Origin: Sapria himalayana
Lineage: Eukaryota; Streptophyta; Magnoliopsida; Malpighiales; Rafflesiaceae
DNA length: 64,000 nucleotides
Direction of reading: 5' to 3'
NCBI GenBank assembly: GCA_029783825.1
Contig: JAREIK010002446.1
Span: forward strand, 1-64,000
The translations under genes and the position numbers were made by a program. Below the pieces are notes generated by a model. The model worked only from the letters and a program-made list of their open reading frames with translations, did no database searches and was not told the origin of the DNA. This document shows positions 12,478 through 28,565 of this stretch, in pieces (position 1 is the stretch's first letter; every line of letters begins with the position of its first letter).

Positions 12478-15339
12478 TAAGGATGAAAATATTAAGTATT
12501 ATTATTATTGTTGTTGTGGAGGAATTCCATTTTTTTTTTGCAAAGTTAGATAAAAGTTAGTGCTATTTTTGGAAGCAACAAAATATAAAGAATATTACTT
12601 TCATTGTCAATAAAATCTATTTAATAAAATTCTGAAATTGAACTAATTTAAAAAAATACTTCTCAAAACAATATTTCTAACTTTTAGTGGTATCAATGCA
12701 TAATATTAAATTATTTTTGTTATTTTGTTTTGTAATTTAAGAGATGCAAGCCTAATCTTTTTTTATATTTGAATGTTAGAATGATTTGGATTTTTTGTTA
12801 TGCATGTAATTGCTATTTAAGAGCTATAAGGCCACTCTATTTTCTTTTTCTTTTTTTCTATCAAAAATTTGGATTTTTTTGGCTCCTTTGCAAGACTAAT
12901 AATTATTCTTGATCACTAATTTATTTTTGATATTTTCTTAATTGCTATGTGATCAACTCGAAAACTTACAAAATTCCTTTATGCAACATCATAAGCAAGG
13001 TCTCTTTGTTCAAGCTTCTTTGTTGTGCCATACAAAATTATAATAAAACCTTGATTTATCATTTTCATTATACATGATGAATAGTTATATACTAAGTCCC
13101 TTACAAGGGATTTTAACTTAATGCAGGTTGATGTGTAGGATTTAGCATGGGTTTAGGTTGCCTTTTAACCTGTCGACTTGCATTCCTACAAACAATTTAG
13201 AAATATTAAAAATTTAAGATATAATATATAAAAAATGATAATATGGCATACAAATCATGTAAGTGACTAAATCTATTTTTCAAATTAAATTTATAATCTC
13301 TTTTCTTTGGTTCAAATTAGAAACATAATCAAATTATGATGCTAGAATGAATATAATCAACCCTCATATGACTTATGAAATGTCATCCCTCCAGTGGCTA
13401 TTAAGCTAGCTTGAAATGAATATAAATCATTCTAGCCATCGGAATCATAATAAATCTTTCTTTTATGGTGCAATATAAATGGATGGGTGAATTTACTTCT
13501 CAATTATTGATCATACAATAAATACAAGTGGCTCAGACAACATTGAGAAGTAATTATTTGATATGAGTACATAATGAGTTTATAATAACTCGGAATAATT
13601 AAACGATGACATTGCATGAGAATTTATTATCACGATTCTAGGGCATTCTCATTCAAGGGCTATGATGTGCTTAGTTTGATTAGTTAAATTTCATAGGATT
13701 TAAAATACTTTAAATTCTAGTATTAGATATTTTTGCATTTTTAATTATATGTTTTTACAATTTTTATAAATAACTTATAAAGTATAGTAAAAGTTTATGT
13801 TTACTGTTTCTATAGTTATATAGATATAGTTAATGTGTGATTATCTATTAGTCTATCTACCAATCTATCTATTAATAAATTTGACTATCAATCTTTCTAT
13901 CTTATGTCTTTCTATTTATCTATCTTTCTGTCTCTCTGTCTACCTACCTATCTATCTATCTTTTGGTCAATATATTTTTCTGTCTGTCTATTAGTCTTTA
14001 TATCTATCTATAATTTTGTCTATCAATCTATCTATATACATGTCTGTCTGTCTATCTATATTTTTGACGCTCTATCTATCTATATCTATTTATCTATCTA
14101 TTTATCTATCTATCTAATTGTCAATCTGTCTGTCTATCTATCTATTTATTTTTGTATCAATCTTTCTATCAATCAATCAATCAATCTATCTATCTATCTA
14201 ACTATCTTAATATCTATCTAACTATCTTAATATCTATCTATCTATCTGATAATCTATCTGCCTTTCTATATGCCTTTCCATGTGTCGATCTTTCCATTTA
14301 TATATCTGTCTATCTAACTATCTATCAATCTATTAACCTATCTTTCTTTCGAACTATATGTCTAACTATATGTCTATTTATCTGGCTATCTATCATTCTA
14401 TCTGTCTATCAATCTATCTATCTATCTAGCTGTATATCTATCTATCTATCAATTTGTGTAATAATCTACCTACCTATTTGTGTGTGTGTGTGTGTGTGTA
14501 TGTATATATATCTGTCTATCTACCAATCTATTTATTTATTAATCTATAATGGTCAATCTATCTATGTGTCTATCTTTATGTCTATCTATTAGTCTAATTA
14601 TTTGTTTTTGAATTTGTATAGCAATCTATCTATCAATCTATTTATCAATATGTCTATCAATCAAAATATCTATCTATCTAACTATCTATCTATTAATCTA
14701 TTTGATTTTCTATCTATCTATTTAACCATGTGTTTGTATGTTTGTCTGCATGACTATCTACCTACATGGCTCTATGTCTATTTGTTAATCAATATATCTA
14801 TCTATCTATCTGTATATCTATATGTATATCTATCTGTCTAGATATTTGTATATTAATCTATTTATTTATCTATCTATTTATTTGTCTATCTATCTATCTA
14901 TCTATCTATCTGTCTATATAATAATATGACTATCTATCTATTTATTTGTAGATCTATCAGTTTATCTATCTTTCTATCTATTTATATATATCAATATCTT
15001 TCTATCTATCTATATATCTATATATCTATCTATCTGTCAATCTATTTGTATTTCTTTTTTATCTAACTATCTATCAATATTTATATCTATTTTTCTATAA
15101 ATCGATCAATCTATCTTTCTATCTATTTGTCTTTCAATGTTTATATCAATCTGTCTATGAATATATGTGTCATTCTAACTATCTATCTGTCTATCTATCT
15201 ATTTATCTATCTATCTATGTGTCTATCTACCTGTTTAATAATCTATCTATCTATCTGTCTATCTATTAATCAATCTATCTATTTATATATCTATCTATCT
15301 ATCTCTCTCTCTCTCTATCTATTAATTTGTTTGTCATTA

Positions 15340-15376
<37 letters not shown>

Positions 15377-16543
15377 GTCTATCACTATGTATATTAATCA
15401 ATCAATTAATCCGTCTATCTATCTATCTATCGATCTATTATTATGTCTATCTGTCTATTTGTTTATATATTTCTCTCTCTCTCTCTCTCTCTATCTTTCT
15501 ATATATTTTTCTGTCTATCTATCCAACTATCTATATGTATATCTATCTATCTATCTATTTATCAATCAATAAATCTATATATCTATAAATTTATCTATCA
15601 ATCTGTCTAAAAATCTATCTATCAATCTATCTATCAATCTATTTATCAATCTATTTATCAATTTATCTATCTATCTATCTTTTTATCTATCTATCTATCT
15701 AAATGTCTATCTATATATCTATTTAATTATCTATCTATCGATCTATATATTTTTATGTGATTTATCTATCAATCTCTCTATCAATCTATATGTCTATCTA
15801 TTTGTCTATATAATAGTGTATCTCACTTTGTGTTTACTTAACTATCTGCCGACATGAATATTTGTCTATCTGTCTGGCTTTCTTTCTTTCTATCTCTCTG
15901 TCAATTTATTTGTCTATATATCAATCTATCTATGTGTTTATCTATTTATCTATCTTTCTATCTATTTGTTTGTTTACTAATTTGTCTATCTATTTGTCAA
16001 TCTAACTAACTATCTATCTGTAGGTCTATCTATATACCATTCTATCATTCTCTCTATCTATCTAACTATCTATTAATATGTTTATCTATCAGACTATAAA
16101 TCTGTTTATCAATATATCTATAACATTGATTATCAATTTATCTATTATTCTTTGTATCAAGCTATTTATCATTATATCTATCTATCAATTTATGTTTCTA
16201 ACTAACTAACTATCTATCTATTCATCTATCTATCTAATTATTTGTCTATCTATCTTATTATCTATTTGTCTATTATCTATCTTTCTTCTATCTATAAATC
16301 TACCTATCTTTCTGTCTATATAACTTTCCATTTGTCTATCTATATATTTATCTTTCTATCTATCTTTCAGTTTGTCTATCTATCTATTAATCAAACAATC
16401 TATCAATCTATGTATCTATCTATATACCATTCTATCTATATATCTATCTATTTATCTATATATTTGTCTATCTTTTTGTCTATCTATTTGTCTATATATT
16501 TGTCTATATATTTGTCTATCAATATATCTATTTATCTATCTAT

Positions 16544-16581
<38 letters not shown>

Positions 16582-17384
16582 CTATCTATCTGTACATCTA
16601 ACTATCTATCAATCTATATGACTATCAATTTGTATATCAATATGTATATGAAATATCTATTAATTTGTATATCAATCTATCTATTGATTTGTTTATCAAT
16701 CTCTATAATAATCTATCTATAAATCTATTAATCAACATGTCTTTCAATCTCTAAATCAATCATTCTATAAATATATTTATCTATCTATCAAACAATCAAT
16801 CTCTCTCTATTTGTTTATCTATCTATTATCTATCTATCTATTAGTATTTGTATATATGTATCTATCTGTTTATCTATCTATCTATGTATCTCTCTATATA
16901 TTTATCTATCTATCTACATATCTATTGTTATATATATATATATATATATAATTATTTATTTATGTATATGTCAATCTACTTGTTTATTTATTTGTCTATC
17001 AATATGTCTATCTATCTGCTATTAATTTGTATATCAATATGCCTATCAATCTACTTAGATATATGTTTATCAATATGTCTATCAATCTAACTATCAATCT
17101 GTCTATCTATATGTCTATATATCTATCTATCAACAATTCTATCTATTTGTCAATCTATCTATTAATCTTTATGTCTACCTAATTATCTATCTATCTATAA
17201 GTCTATCTATTTATCTAGTCTTTCTGTCTGTCTATCAAATTTGTATATCTATCTATCTATGTATTGTATATCTTATTATATATCTCTCTTACTATCTATC
17301 TAATTTTTTATCTATTTGTATATCTATATGTTTATCTAACTATCTATCTCTATGTCTATCTATCTATCTATCTATATTTGTATT

Positions 17385-17632
17385 TGATTATCTATCTTTC
17401 TATCAATCCATGTATCAATCAATCAAACAATGTGTCTATCAATCTATCTATCTTTATATATATCTATCTATTTGTCAATATGTCTATTTATCTATCTATC
17501 TATATTTGTCTTTGATTATCTATCTTTCTATCAATCCATGTATCAATCAATCAAACAATGTGTCTATCAATCTATCTATCTTTATATATATATATATATC
17601 TATTTGTCAATATGTCTATTTATCTATCTGAC
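17385..17632. repeat. Two-copy tandem duplication, 128 bp unit
   Basis: CCATGTATCAATCAATCAAAC starts at 17408 and 17536. Each copy is followed by AATGTGTCTATC, a TTTATATATA run and TTTGTCAATATGTC. The TA run is longer in the second copy. Confidence 0.93.
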
Positions 17633-20146
17633 TAGTTGTCTATCTATTTTTTTGCCTATCTTTCTATCAATTTTTCTGGCTGTCTATGCACCTACCTAAT
17701 TGTTTGTCTACCTAACTTTTTGTCTTCATACTATCTGTATGCAAGACACTTTACTTCTTTGTCTATCTAACTATCTGCATATCTTTCTAACTATCTAATG
17801 ATCTATCTATCTGCCTATCTTTCTGTCTATATATTTGTCAATTTATCTATCAATCTATCTAATAATATATCTATCTATTTTTTAATCTATTTTATTATAT
17901 ATCTGTCTATGTATCTATCTATCTATCTATTTATCTAACTATATATTTATCTATCTATTTATCTATCTGACTATCAACTATCTATCAATATATATTTCTT
18001 TTTTATATCTATCAATCAATCTATCTATCTTTCTTTCTTTCTAATAATTTGTCATCCATTTATCTATCTATCAATCATCTATATAACTTTCTAACTATAT
18101 ATATATAATTCTATATATATATATTTCTATCTAACTATTTACCTTTTATCTGTCTATCAATCTGTATAATTATATGTGTATTAATCTATATATCAATCTG
18201 TATATCAATATGTCAATCAATATGTCTATCAAACTATCAAATCAATTTGTCTATCTATCTATTTATCTATCTGTCTATCTATCTTTCTATCTATATATTT
18301 ATCTATATGCCTATCAATATGTCTATCTATCTAACTATCAGTATATCTATCTACCTAATTCTCTCTATACCTGATAGTTTGTATGCTTCTATTTGTCTAT
18401 CTATCTATCTATCTATCTGCCTATCAGTCTATTTATCTATCTATCAATTTATTTATCTTTCTAATGATTAATCTATCTATCTATCTATCTATCTATCAAT
18501 CTATCTATCAATTTATATATCAATTTTTCTATCAATATGTCTATCAAGATATCTTTGAATCTATCTATAAATCTCTCTATCAATCTGTCTCTCAATCTAT
18601 CTTTCAATCAATTAATCTATTTGTCTATCTATGTGTCTATCAATCTTTCTATCAATCTATATATCAATCTATCTATTTATCTTTCTGTCTAAATAACCGT
18701 ATATCTATCTATCTACCTATATTTCTATCTATCTATCTATTTATTTGTTTATCTATAAATCTATCAATCTCTATGACTATCTCTCTATCTATCTATCAGT
18801 CTCTCTATGTATCTTTCTATCTATCTTCCTATATATATCTCTATCTATCTATCTTTCAATCTATTTGTGTATCTATTTGACTATCTATTTATCTATCTAT
18901 CTGTGTATCTACTAATCAATATATCTGTGTGTCTATCTATCAATCTTTCCATATATTTATCAATTTATCTATTTATCTATCATCTATCTATCTATATATA
19001 TTTCTATCTATCTAATAATTTTTATCTATATATCTATTTATCTTTTTATTTATTTATCTATCAATCTATATATATATATATTTATATATCTATCTTTCTA
19101 TCTATCTATATATTTATTTTTCTATCTATCTTTTTATGTATCTATCTTTCTAAATATATGTCTTTCAATCTATTACCTGTCTATTTATCTATCTATCCAT
19201 CTATCTGTCTATCTATCTGTCTATCTATCTGTCTATCTATTCTATTTATCATTCTAACTACCTATCTATTTGTCTATTTATCTATTTATCTATTTATCTA
19301 TTTATCTATATTTTTTTATCAAACTATCTATCTATATAATAAGCTAACTATTTATCTATCTATATATCTATCTATCTATATATTTATTTGACTATCTATC
19401 ATTATATCTTTGTTTCTATCTTTCTATTAACCTATCTATTTATTTATCTACCTTTCTATATGCATATCATTCTTTCTATATATCTGTCTATCTATTTGTC
19501 TATCAACCTATCTATCTATGAACCTGTTTATAAATATGTCAATATATGTGTCTATATATGTATTTAACTACTTGTCTATCTATTATATATTAGTATGTAT
19601 ATCTACATGTCTTTCAATCATCAATCAATCTTTCTATCTATACATCTATCTATTGATCTTTCTATTCTTTCTAACTATATATTAATCTTACTAGCTATCT
19701 ATCTATTTGTCAATCTATCTATAAACCTATATATCTATCTATCTATTTATTTATCTCTTTCTTTCGATCTATCTTTCTCTCTTTCTCTCTGTCATTCTAT
19801 CTATATATCTATCTATATATCTATCTATCTATCTAAATCTGTTTTTATTTTTCTATCTATCTACCACCTATGTCCCTATCTATTTGTCTATCTATATGTC
19901 TAATAATCTATCAAAATATCTATCTATCTATCTATTTATCTATTAATTTGGCTATCTATTTATTTATCTAAATATCTATTAATCTATCTATATATCTATC
20001 AATCAATCAACCAATCTTACTACCAATCTATATATCAATCTATAAATCAATTTGTTTATCAATTTGTGTATCTTTCAATCAATCTATCTGTCTATCTATA
20101 TATCTATCTAAATATCTGTCTATCTATCTTTCTAATTTATCTATTT

Positions 20147-20187
<41 letters not shown>

Positions 20188-21837
20188 TTTATTTATTTAT
20201 TTATATATATGTCTATCTATCTATCTAACTATATGTCTATATATCTATTTATAAATCAATAATTCAATCAATCTATCTGTCTATCAATCTATCTATCAAA
20301 GTATCTATCGTTCTTTCGATGTATCTATATGACTATATGTCTATTTATCAATCAATCTATTTGTCTATATATCTGTAGATCTTTCTATCTATTGGTCTAG
20401 CAATCTATTTGTTTGTCTAATTGACTATATGTCTATGTTATTATCTATTTGCTTGACAATTTTTTTATTTCTCTATTTGTCTGTCTATCTATCTATCTAT
20501 TTATTTATCTATCTGTTTGTTTGTCTATATATATGTGTATATGTTAGTCCATTTATCTATCTATCTATCTATCAGTATGGCTATTTATCTATTAGTCTGC
20601 TTGAAAGTTTATTTGCCTTACTATCTATCTACCTGACTTTTTATCTACCTGATTAACTATCTACTTGATTATCTATCTGTCTATCTATTTTTCTATCTTT
20701 CTATTTATCAATCTATCATAAATCATTTTAACTATCTGTCAATTTATCAGTCTATCTATCTATTTATCTAGGTATATATCTATCTAGGTATCTATCTATC
20801 TGTCTAACTATCTTTGTATCTATTTGTATATCTATCAATCATTCAATCAATCTATCGATCTATTAGTCTATCTTTCTTTCTATATTTTAGTCTATCTATC
20901 TATCAATCTATCTGTCAATCTATCTGTCTATATATTTGTCTAACTATCTGTCTATCAATTTGTCTATATATATGTCTATCTATCTTTTTATCTATCTATA
21001 TATCATCATCTATCTTTTTATCTATATATCTATATATCTATATATTTATATGTCTAATAATAAATCTAGCTATCTATTAATCAATCTATATATATATATA
21101 TATCTATCTATCTATATGTCTATCATTATTTCTATCTATATATCTATCAATCAAATCAAACTATCTATTTATCTATCAATTTGTCTATTAATCTGTTTAT
21201 AAATCTATCTATCAATATTTCTATAAATTTATCTATCAATCTTTAATCTATCTGTCTATCAATCAATCAATCTCTCTATCTATCTATTTGTCGAACAATA
21301 TATCTATCTATCTAGCTATTTATCTATTTTTCTATCTATCTATCTGTCTATCCAGCTTTCTATCTAGCTATCTATCTATCTATATGTCTATCTATCTGTA
21401 TGTCTATCTTAATCTATCTATCTATCTTTCCTTCTTTCTATTTTTCTATCAATCTTTCAATCTATCAATTTGTCAATCTATATATCTATATATCTATCTA
21501 TCTATCTAAAAGTCTATCTATCTATGTTTCTATCTATCATCTATCTATCTATCTGTATATTTATCTTTATATCTATCATTCTATCTTCTATCTATATGTT
21601 TGTTTATTTATTTGACTATCTATCTATCTGCCTATTTATATGTTTATCTATATATCTTTAAATGTATTTATGTCTTTATCTATCTATCTTTCTTTCTTTT
21701 TATCTGTCTGTCAATCAATCTATATATATATATCAATTAATCTATCTAGCTATCTATCAATCTTTCTATCTATCAATCTATTAATCTGTCTATAAATCTA
21801 TCAATCTATCAAACTATCTATCTATCTATCTATGTAT

Positions 21838-22300
21838 ATGTTTTCTATCTATATGTCTATCTATTTGTTTGTTTGTATGTCTGTCTATCTATTTGTGAAT
21901 CTATATGCCTAACTATCAACCTATATGTCTACCTACTAGTTAGTTTATATGTCTATCTATATGTCTATCTATCTATTTTTCTATCTACCTATCTATTTAT
22001 CTATCTAATTATATATATATATATATATATCTAACTATCTATCTATATTTTATCTTTCTTTCTATCAATATACCTTTCTATGCAACTAAATATCTATATG
22101 TCTATCAATTTGTGTATATATATATTACTATCTATCTGTCTATATATCTATCTATCTAAAAATATGTCCATCTATATTTCTATCTATTTGTCTATCTTTC
22201 TATCAATTTATTATTCTATCTATAAATCAATCAACCTGTCTATTTTCTATTTATCTGTCTATCTATCTACCTATCGATGTGTTTATTTATCTATTTATCT
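21838..22300. repeat. Higher-order repeat segment, copy paired with 25.8 kb
   Basis: Shares ordered rare words with 25785-26240: GTTTTCTATCTATATG, TTTGTTTGT, GTGAATCTAT, CTAGTTAGTTTAT (21936 and 25878, shift 3942) and TATCAATATACCTTTCTA (about 22066 and 26009, shift 3943). Confidence 0.85.
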
Positions 22301-24362
22301 ATCAATCTATTTATCTATATATCTATCTCTCTATTTATCTATATATCTATGAATCTATATTTCTATCTATCATTATTTCATTCTCTCTCTATCTATTTGT
22401 CTATCTATCTCTCTATCTCTCTGTATATCTATATATATAACTTTATATCTCTCTATCAATTTGTCTATCAATCTATCTAACTATATATCTATTTATCTAT
22501 CTATCTTTTAGACTATCTATCTATCAATCTCTGTATATGTCGGTCTATCTATATATCAATCAATCTATCTATCTATCTTTCTATCTATCTTTCACTTAAT
22601 CTAGCTATCTATCTATATATGTATCTATCTATGTTCTATCTATATGTCTAAATTTGTCTATCAATCTATATATTATTAAATTTATAAATCTATCTATCAA
22701 ATAGTATATTAATCTATTTATCAAAATGTCTATCTATTTTTTGTTAAGTCTATCTATCTATATGTCTATATGTTTATTTATGTGTAACTATTTGTCTATC
22801 TATCTGTCTATCCATCTATCTATGTATGTATCAGTCTTTCTATCTATCTATCTTTCTATCTATCAAACTATCTATTTTATCTAATAATCTATATATCTAA
22901 GTTTCTATTTATCTATGTATCTATCTGTCTATCTATCTATCTCTCTGTCTATAGTTCTATCTATCTATCTATCTATCTATCATTTTGGCTATCAATATTT
23001 CTATCTACATAATTTTTTAGCTATCTATCTATATGCCCATATCTCAATCAAATCAATCAATCATTCTTTCTATGAATATATCAAACTATCTATAAATCTA
23101 TAGATCTATCTATCAATATATCTATATTTCTATATATATGTCTATCTTTCTATCTATCTACCTATCTATCTATATATCATTTCATCTATTAGTATATCTT
23201 TCTTTTTGTCTTTCTCTCTGTCTATCTATAAATCTATCTATCTAAATATCTGTCTATATATCTATCTTTTTATCTATCTATCCGTCTATCTATTTGTCTA
23301 TCTATCTATATATCTAACTATCTCTTTGTATATCTATCTATCTATTATTTATCTATCTGTCTGTCTATCTTTCTATCTATCTATCTTTTAGTCTTTTTAT
23401 CTATAAATCTATCAATTTATTTATCTCACTACCTACCTATCTATCTATCTTTATGTCTATATATATATATATATATATCTATCTTTTATCGATCTATCTA
23501 TCTCTAAATTATCTATTATCTATCTATCTATTTGTCTAACTTTATGTTTATAAATCTATCTATAAATCAGGTTATAAATCTGCCTATAAATCTGTATATC
23601 AATCAATTTATCATTTTGACAATCAATTTGTTTATTAATCTGTGTATCTCTATATCATTATATCTGTATATCTATCTATCTATTTGTCTATCTATATGTC
23701 TCTATATCTTTTTATCAATCTGTCTATCTATTTTTCAAGCAATCTATCTATCTATTATCTATTTATCTATTTATCTATCTATCTTTCTTTCTTTCTATCT
23801 ATATGTCTATCTTTCTTTTTATTAATCAATCTATTTATATATATATATTAATCTGTCTATCAATTTATTTATCAAACTGTCTATCATTATGTCTATCTAT
23901 CTAAATATCTATTAGTCAGTCTGTCTATCTATGTATCTGCTATATATCTGTCTATCTATTTCCATGGGTGACTATTTATATATATGGCTATATGTCTGTA
24001 TGCCTGACTATCTATCTGTCTGACCTATGTGCCTGACTATGTTTCAACCTTACTATCTATTTGCTAGACTATCTATTTGCTTTACTGTCGATCTATCAAT
24101 CTATCTATTTGCCTATCTTACTATTTATCTATCTATTTATCTGTTTGTCTATTATTATCCGAATCAATTTGTTTATCAATCTATCTATCTTTCTAGCGAT
24201 CTATCTATCTGTCTATCTATCTATTTATCTCTATGTTTATCTATTTGTTAGTGTATCTATTTCTCTATCCATATGTCTATCTATATGTCTATCAATCTTT
24301 CTATCAATATATATATATATTTATTTATTTATTTATTAATCAATCAATCTACACACACACAC

Positions 24363-24407
<45 letters not shown>

Positions 24408-24852
24408 CATTTTATCTATATATCTTTATATCTGCCTATCAATCTATTTATCAATCTATCTATGTATATATCTATCAATCTTTGTATCAATCTGCATATC
24501 AAACTATCTATCTATCTATCTATCTTTCTTTCTGTCAGTTTGTTTATCTATCTACCTATCTATCTATCTATATCTCTGTTATTCATCATGTCTATCTATG
24601 TATATTTCTAGCAGTATTTCTATATTCTTATCTATCTGTCTGTATGACTATATGTCTGCTTGACTATTTGTCTTCTTGACTATCTATATGCCTGACTATA
24701 TTTCTACTTTACTGTCAATCTATTTGTCTATATATCTTCTTATTTAACTATTTATCTATCTGTCTATCTACCTATCTCTCTATCTACCTATTTATCTATC
24801 TATCTATATGTATATCTATCTATCTATCTATCTATGAATATGTCAATCTATC

Positions 24853-24891
<39 letters not shown>

Positions 24892-25143
24892 ATTTGTCTA
24901 TCTAACTATGTAACTATCTATATATCTATATGCCTATCAATCTATTTATCTACCTATTTGTCTATCTTTCTATCTTACTATCTATTGTCTATCTATATGT
25001 CAATCTATCTACTTATCTATCTGTGTGTCGTTCCATATGATCTAGCTATAAGTTTATGCATCTATCTATCTATTTATCTATCTATCTGGCTATTGATTGT
25101 GTACATATTTGTGTATCTGTATATCTATCTGACTAATAATCTG

Positions 25144-25174
<31 letters not shown>

Positions 25175-25784
25175 GTCTCTCTAATAATCTTCTATCTATC
25201 TATCTATATATCTATCTATTTGACTATCTATCCATCCATCTATCTATTTTTCTTTCAATTTGTTTATCTATCTTTTATCCATTTGTCAATCAATCAATCA
25301 ATCTATCTGTCTATCAATCTATTTTTTTATCTTTCTATAAATCTATCAATTAATCAATCTATCTATCTATCTATTAATCTGTCTATCAATATGCATATAT
25401 ATCTGTCTATTTATGTGTGTATCTATCTTTCTATCTATCTATCTATCTATCAATCTATCTTTCTTTATATTTTTCTGTATTTATATATATCTATCTATTT
25501 GTCTATCTATATATCTATCTATCTGTCTGTCTGTCTGTCTATTTATCTATCTATCAATCAATTAATCTATTATTATTTATCTGTCTATATATCTAGCTAT
25601 CTATCCCTCTATATATTTGTTTATATAATTTATCTATATATCTATATATTTATCAATCTTTATATCTATCAATCTTTCTATCTGTCAATCTTTCTATCTG
25701 TCAATCTTTCTATCTATCAATCTATTAATCTGTCTATAAATCTATCTATCTATCAAATTATCTATCCATCTATCTATGTATCTG

Positions 25785-26240
25785 TTTTTTGTCTATATGC
25801 CTATCTATTTGTTTGTTTATTTGTTTGTCTATCTATTAGTGAATCTATTTTCCTGACTATCTACATATGTCTAGCAACTAGTTAGTTTATTTGTCTATAT
25901 ATATGTCTATCTATCTATTATTCTATCTACCTATCTATATATCTATTTATCTATCAAATTATCTATATATAAATCTATCTATCTATCTATATTTCTATCT
26001 TTCTATCTATCAATATATCTTTCTAACTATATATCTATATGTCTATTAATTTATCTATCTATCTTATTATCTATCTGTCTATATATCTATCTATCTAATA
26101 ATATATCTATCTATATGTCTAATTAATTGTCTATCTATTTATCTCTCGAATAATATATCTATCAATCAATCTATCTATATATCTATCTATTTTTTTATTA
26201 ATCTATTTATCAATCTGTCTATCTAAGTGTATATTAATAT
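25785..26240. repeat. Higher-order repeat segment, copy paired with 21.8 kb
   Basis: Partner of the segment at 21838-22300 at a constant shift of about 3.94 kb over more than 400 bp. The divergence is clearly greater than in the short local duplications. Confidence 0.85.
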
Positions 26241-26739
26241 ATCTATCATACTATTGATAAATCTATTTATCTATATGTCTATAAATTTGTCTATCATTCT
26301 ATTTATCTTTACCTATCTATCTATCTATATATTTGTCTATCTATCTGACTTTCTATCTATATATCAATATGTCTGTCTATCTATCTATCTATATGTCTAT
26401 CTACTTGTCTATCTATCTGGTTGCCTTTCTCATTATCTATCTGATTATTTATTTGGCTGCCTTTCTATATATCTATCTATCTTTTTATCTATCAATCTAT
26501 CATTCTTCTTGTTTTTCAATCTATCTATCAATCTTTTAGTTTATCTATCTATCTATATTTCTTTCGATCTATTTAATAATCAATCAATCAATTTGTCTAT
26601 ATATTTGTCTATTAATGTCTATCTATCTATTTATTTGTTTGTTTTCGTGTATATCTATCTGTCTATGAATTTATCTTTCTATATGTCTATAAATCTATCT
26701 TTCTATCTATCTTTCTATTTATCTATATATATTTTAGTT

Positions 26740-26955
26740 TATCTTACTATCTATATATCTTTCTATCTATCTATTAATCATTCAATATATCAGCCTATCT
26801 ATCTATTTATTATTTAGTCAATCTATCTATCTAACTATCTATCTATCAAACTATCTAATGATTAGTATATCTTCTTACTATCTATATATCTTTCTATCTA
26901 TCTATTAATCAATCAATATATATGTCTATCTATCTATTTATTATTTATTCAATCT
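26740..26955. repeat. Two-copy tandem duplication, 131 bp unit
   Basis: CTTACTATCTATATATCTTT starts at 26743 and 26874. Each copy runs through CTATTAATCAWTCAATATAT and TATTTATTATTTAKTCAATC. Confidence 0.9.
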
Positions 26956-28184
26956 ATTTGTCTATCTATCTATCTATCTGTCTATCTGTCTGTCTATCTA
27001 TCTTATTTTCTATATGGATGCATATTAGTCTCCATGACTATCTGTCTGCCTAACTATCTATCTACATGACTGTCTATCTACTTGATTATCTATCTACTTG
27101 ACTATCTATCAATCTATTTGTTTTCTATGTATATCCTTCTATTTATATGTCTATCTATATATCAATATATTTGTCTATATATCTATTTATCTATTTGTCT
27201 ATCTATGTATCTATTTGTCTATTTTTCAATCAATATGTATATCTATATATCTATCAATTTATCTTATCTATTTGAGTAGATATATGTTTATCTATATGTC
27301 TATCTATCTATCTATCTATCGATCAATTTTTTTATCTGTCTATCTATCTTTCTATCTCTCTATCTATTAATCTCTTTATAAATCTCTCAAATAATTTGTA
27401 TATCTATATAACTATTTATCTATTTGTTTATCTATCAATCTTTCTATATAACTTACTATTTTAATATCTATTTATCTATCTATGTATTTAACTATCTATC
27501 TGTCTATCAATTTACCTATCTATTTGTCTATCTATCTATTTATCTATCTATTTATATATCTATCTATCTATCTATCATTCAGTCTATCAATTTGTATATC
27601 AATCTGTGTATTAATCAATCTATCAATATGTATATCAATCAGTCTATAAATCGATCAATCAATCTATCAATCTATCTTTCTATTTATCTATCTATATGTC
27701 TATCTATGTATCTATCTTTATTTCTATCAATCTTTCTATCTTTCTGTCTATATATCTGTTTGTCTATCTGTCTGTCTATATGTCTATCTATCTATAAACC
27801 CATCTATGTATTTGTGTATCTAACTATCTATCTATCTATCTGTATATCTATGTATCTACTTATAGGTCTATCTATCTATCTATCTATATATTTATCTATC
27901 TTTCAATCTATCTATCAATTTGTCTATCATTTTTTCTATTAATCTGTCTATCTATATATCTATTAATCTATCTATCTATCTAAATATATATCTGTCTATC
28001 TATCTATAAAACTTTTACCCACCTATCATTCTATCTATCTGACTATCTATTTGTCTATCAATCTGTATATCTAATAGTTTATCTCACTTTCTATCTCTAT
28101 ATTCTTTTCTATCTATCTTTCTGTTTATATATCTATTTATTTATCTTTCTATCTATATATCTATCTATCTATATGTCTGTCTAT

Positions 28185-28347
28185 CTTTCTATCAATCTTT
28201 GTGTACTTTGGTCTATCTATCTAGCTATCTATTAGTTTATCTATTTATCAATCAATATATCTATCTATCTATCTATTTATCTATATATTTATCTATCTAA
28301 TAATTTGAAAATCTACGTGTATATCTAGTTGTCTATCTATTTGTCTA

Positions 28348-28394
<47 letters not shown>

Positions 28395-28565
28395 TTCTAT
28401 CAATCTTTGTGTACTTTGGTCTATCTATCTAGCTATCTATTAGTTTATCTATTTATCAATCAATATATCTATCTATCTATCTATTTATCTATATATTTAT
28501 CTATCTAATAATTTGAAAATCTACGTGTATATCTAGTTGTCTATCTATTTGTCTATCTTTATATA
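28185..28565. repeat. Two-copy tandem duplication, 208 bp unit, with (AT)n between
   Basis: GTGTACTTTGGTCTATC starts at 28201 and 28409. The copies are almost identical over about 165 bp, including ATTTGAAAATCTACGTGTAT. The unit joint is a pure (AT)n run at 28349-28392, and a shorter one follows the second copy at about 28560-28580. Confidence 0.95.

Larger units (their letters stand above)
10961..13838. other. Non-coding AT-rich spacer
   Basis: No open frame of note on either strand. It contains AGTTATA-rich low-complexity sequence (11220-11740), a cluster of ATGCAT palindromes (12150-12330), a TG microsatellite and otherwise unremarkable AT-rich DNA. A GC-richer patch near 11055-11100 (CCTGAGGCCCAAGGGCTGGG) could come from an unrecognised transposon. 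I find no matching long terminal repeats. Confidence 0.6.
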
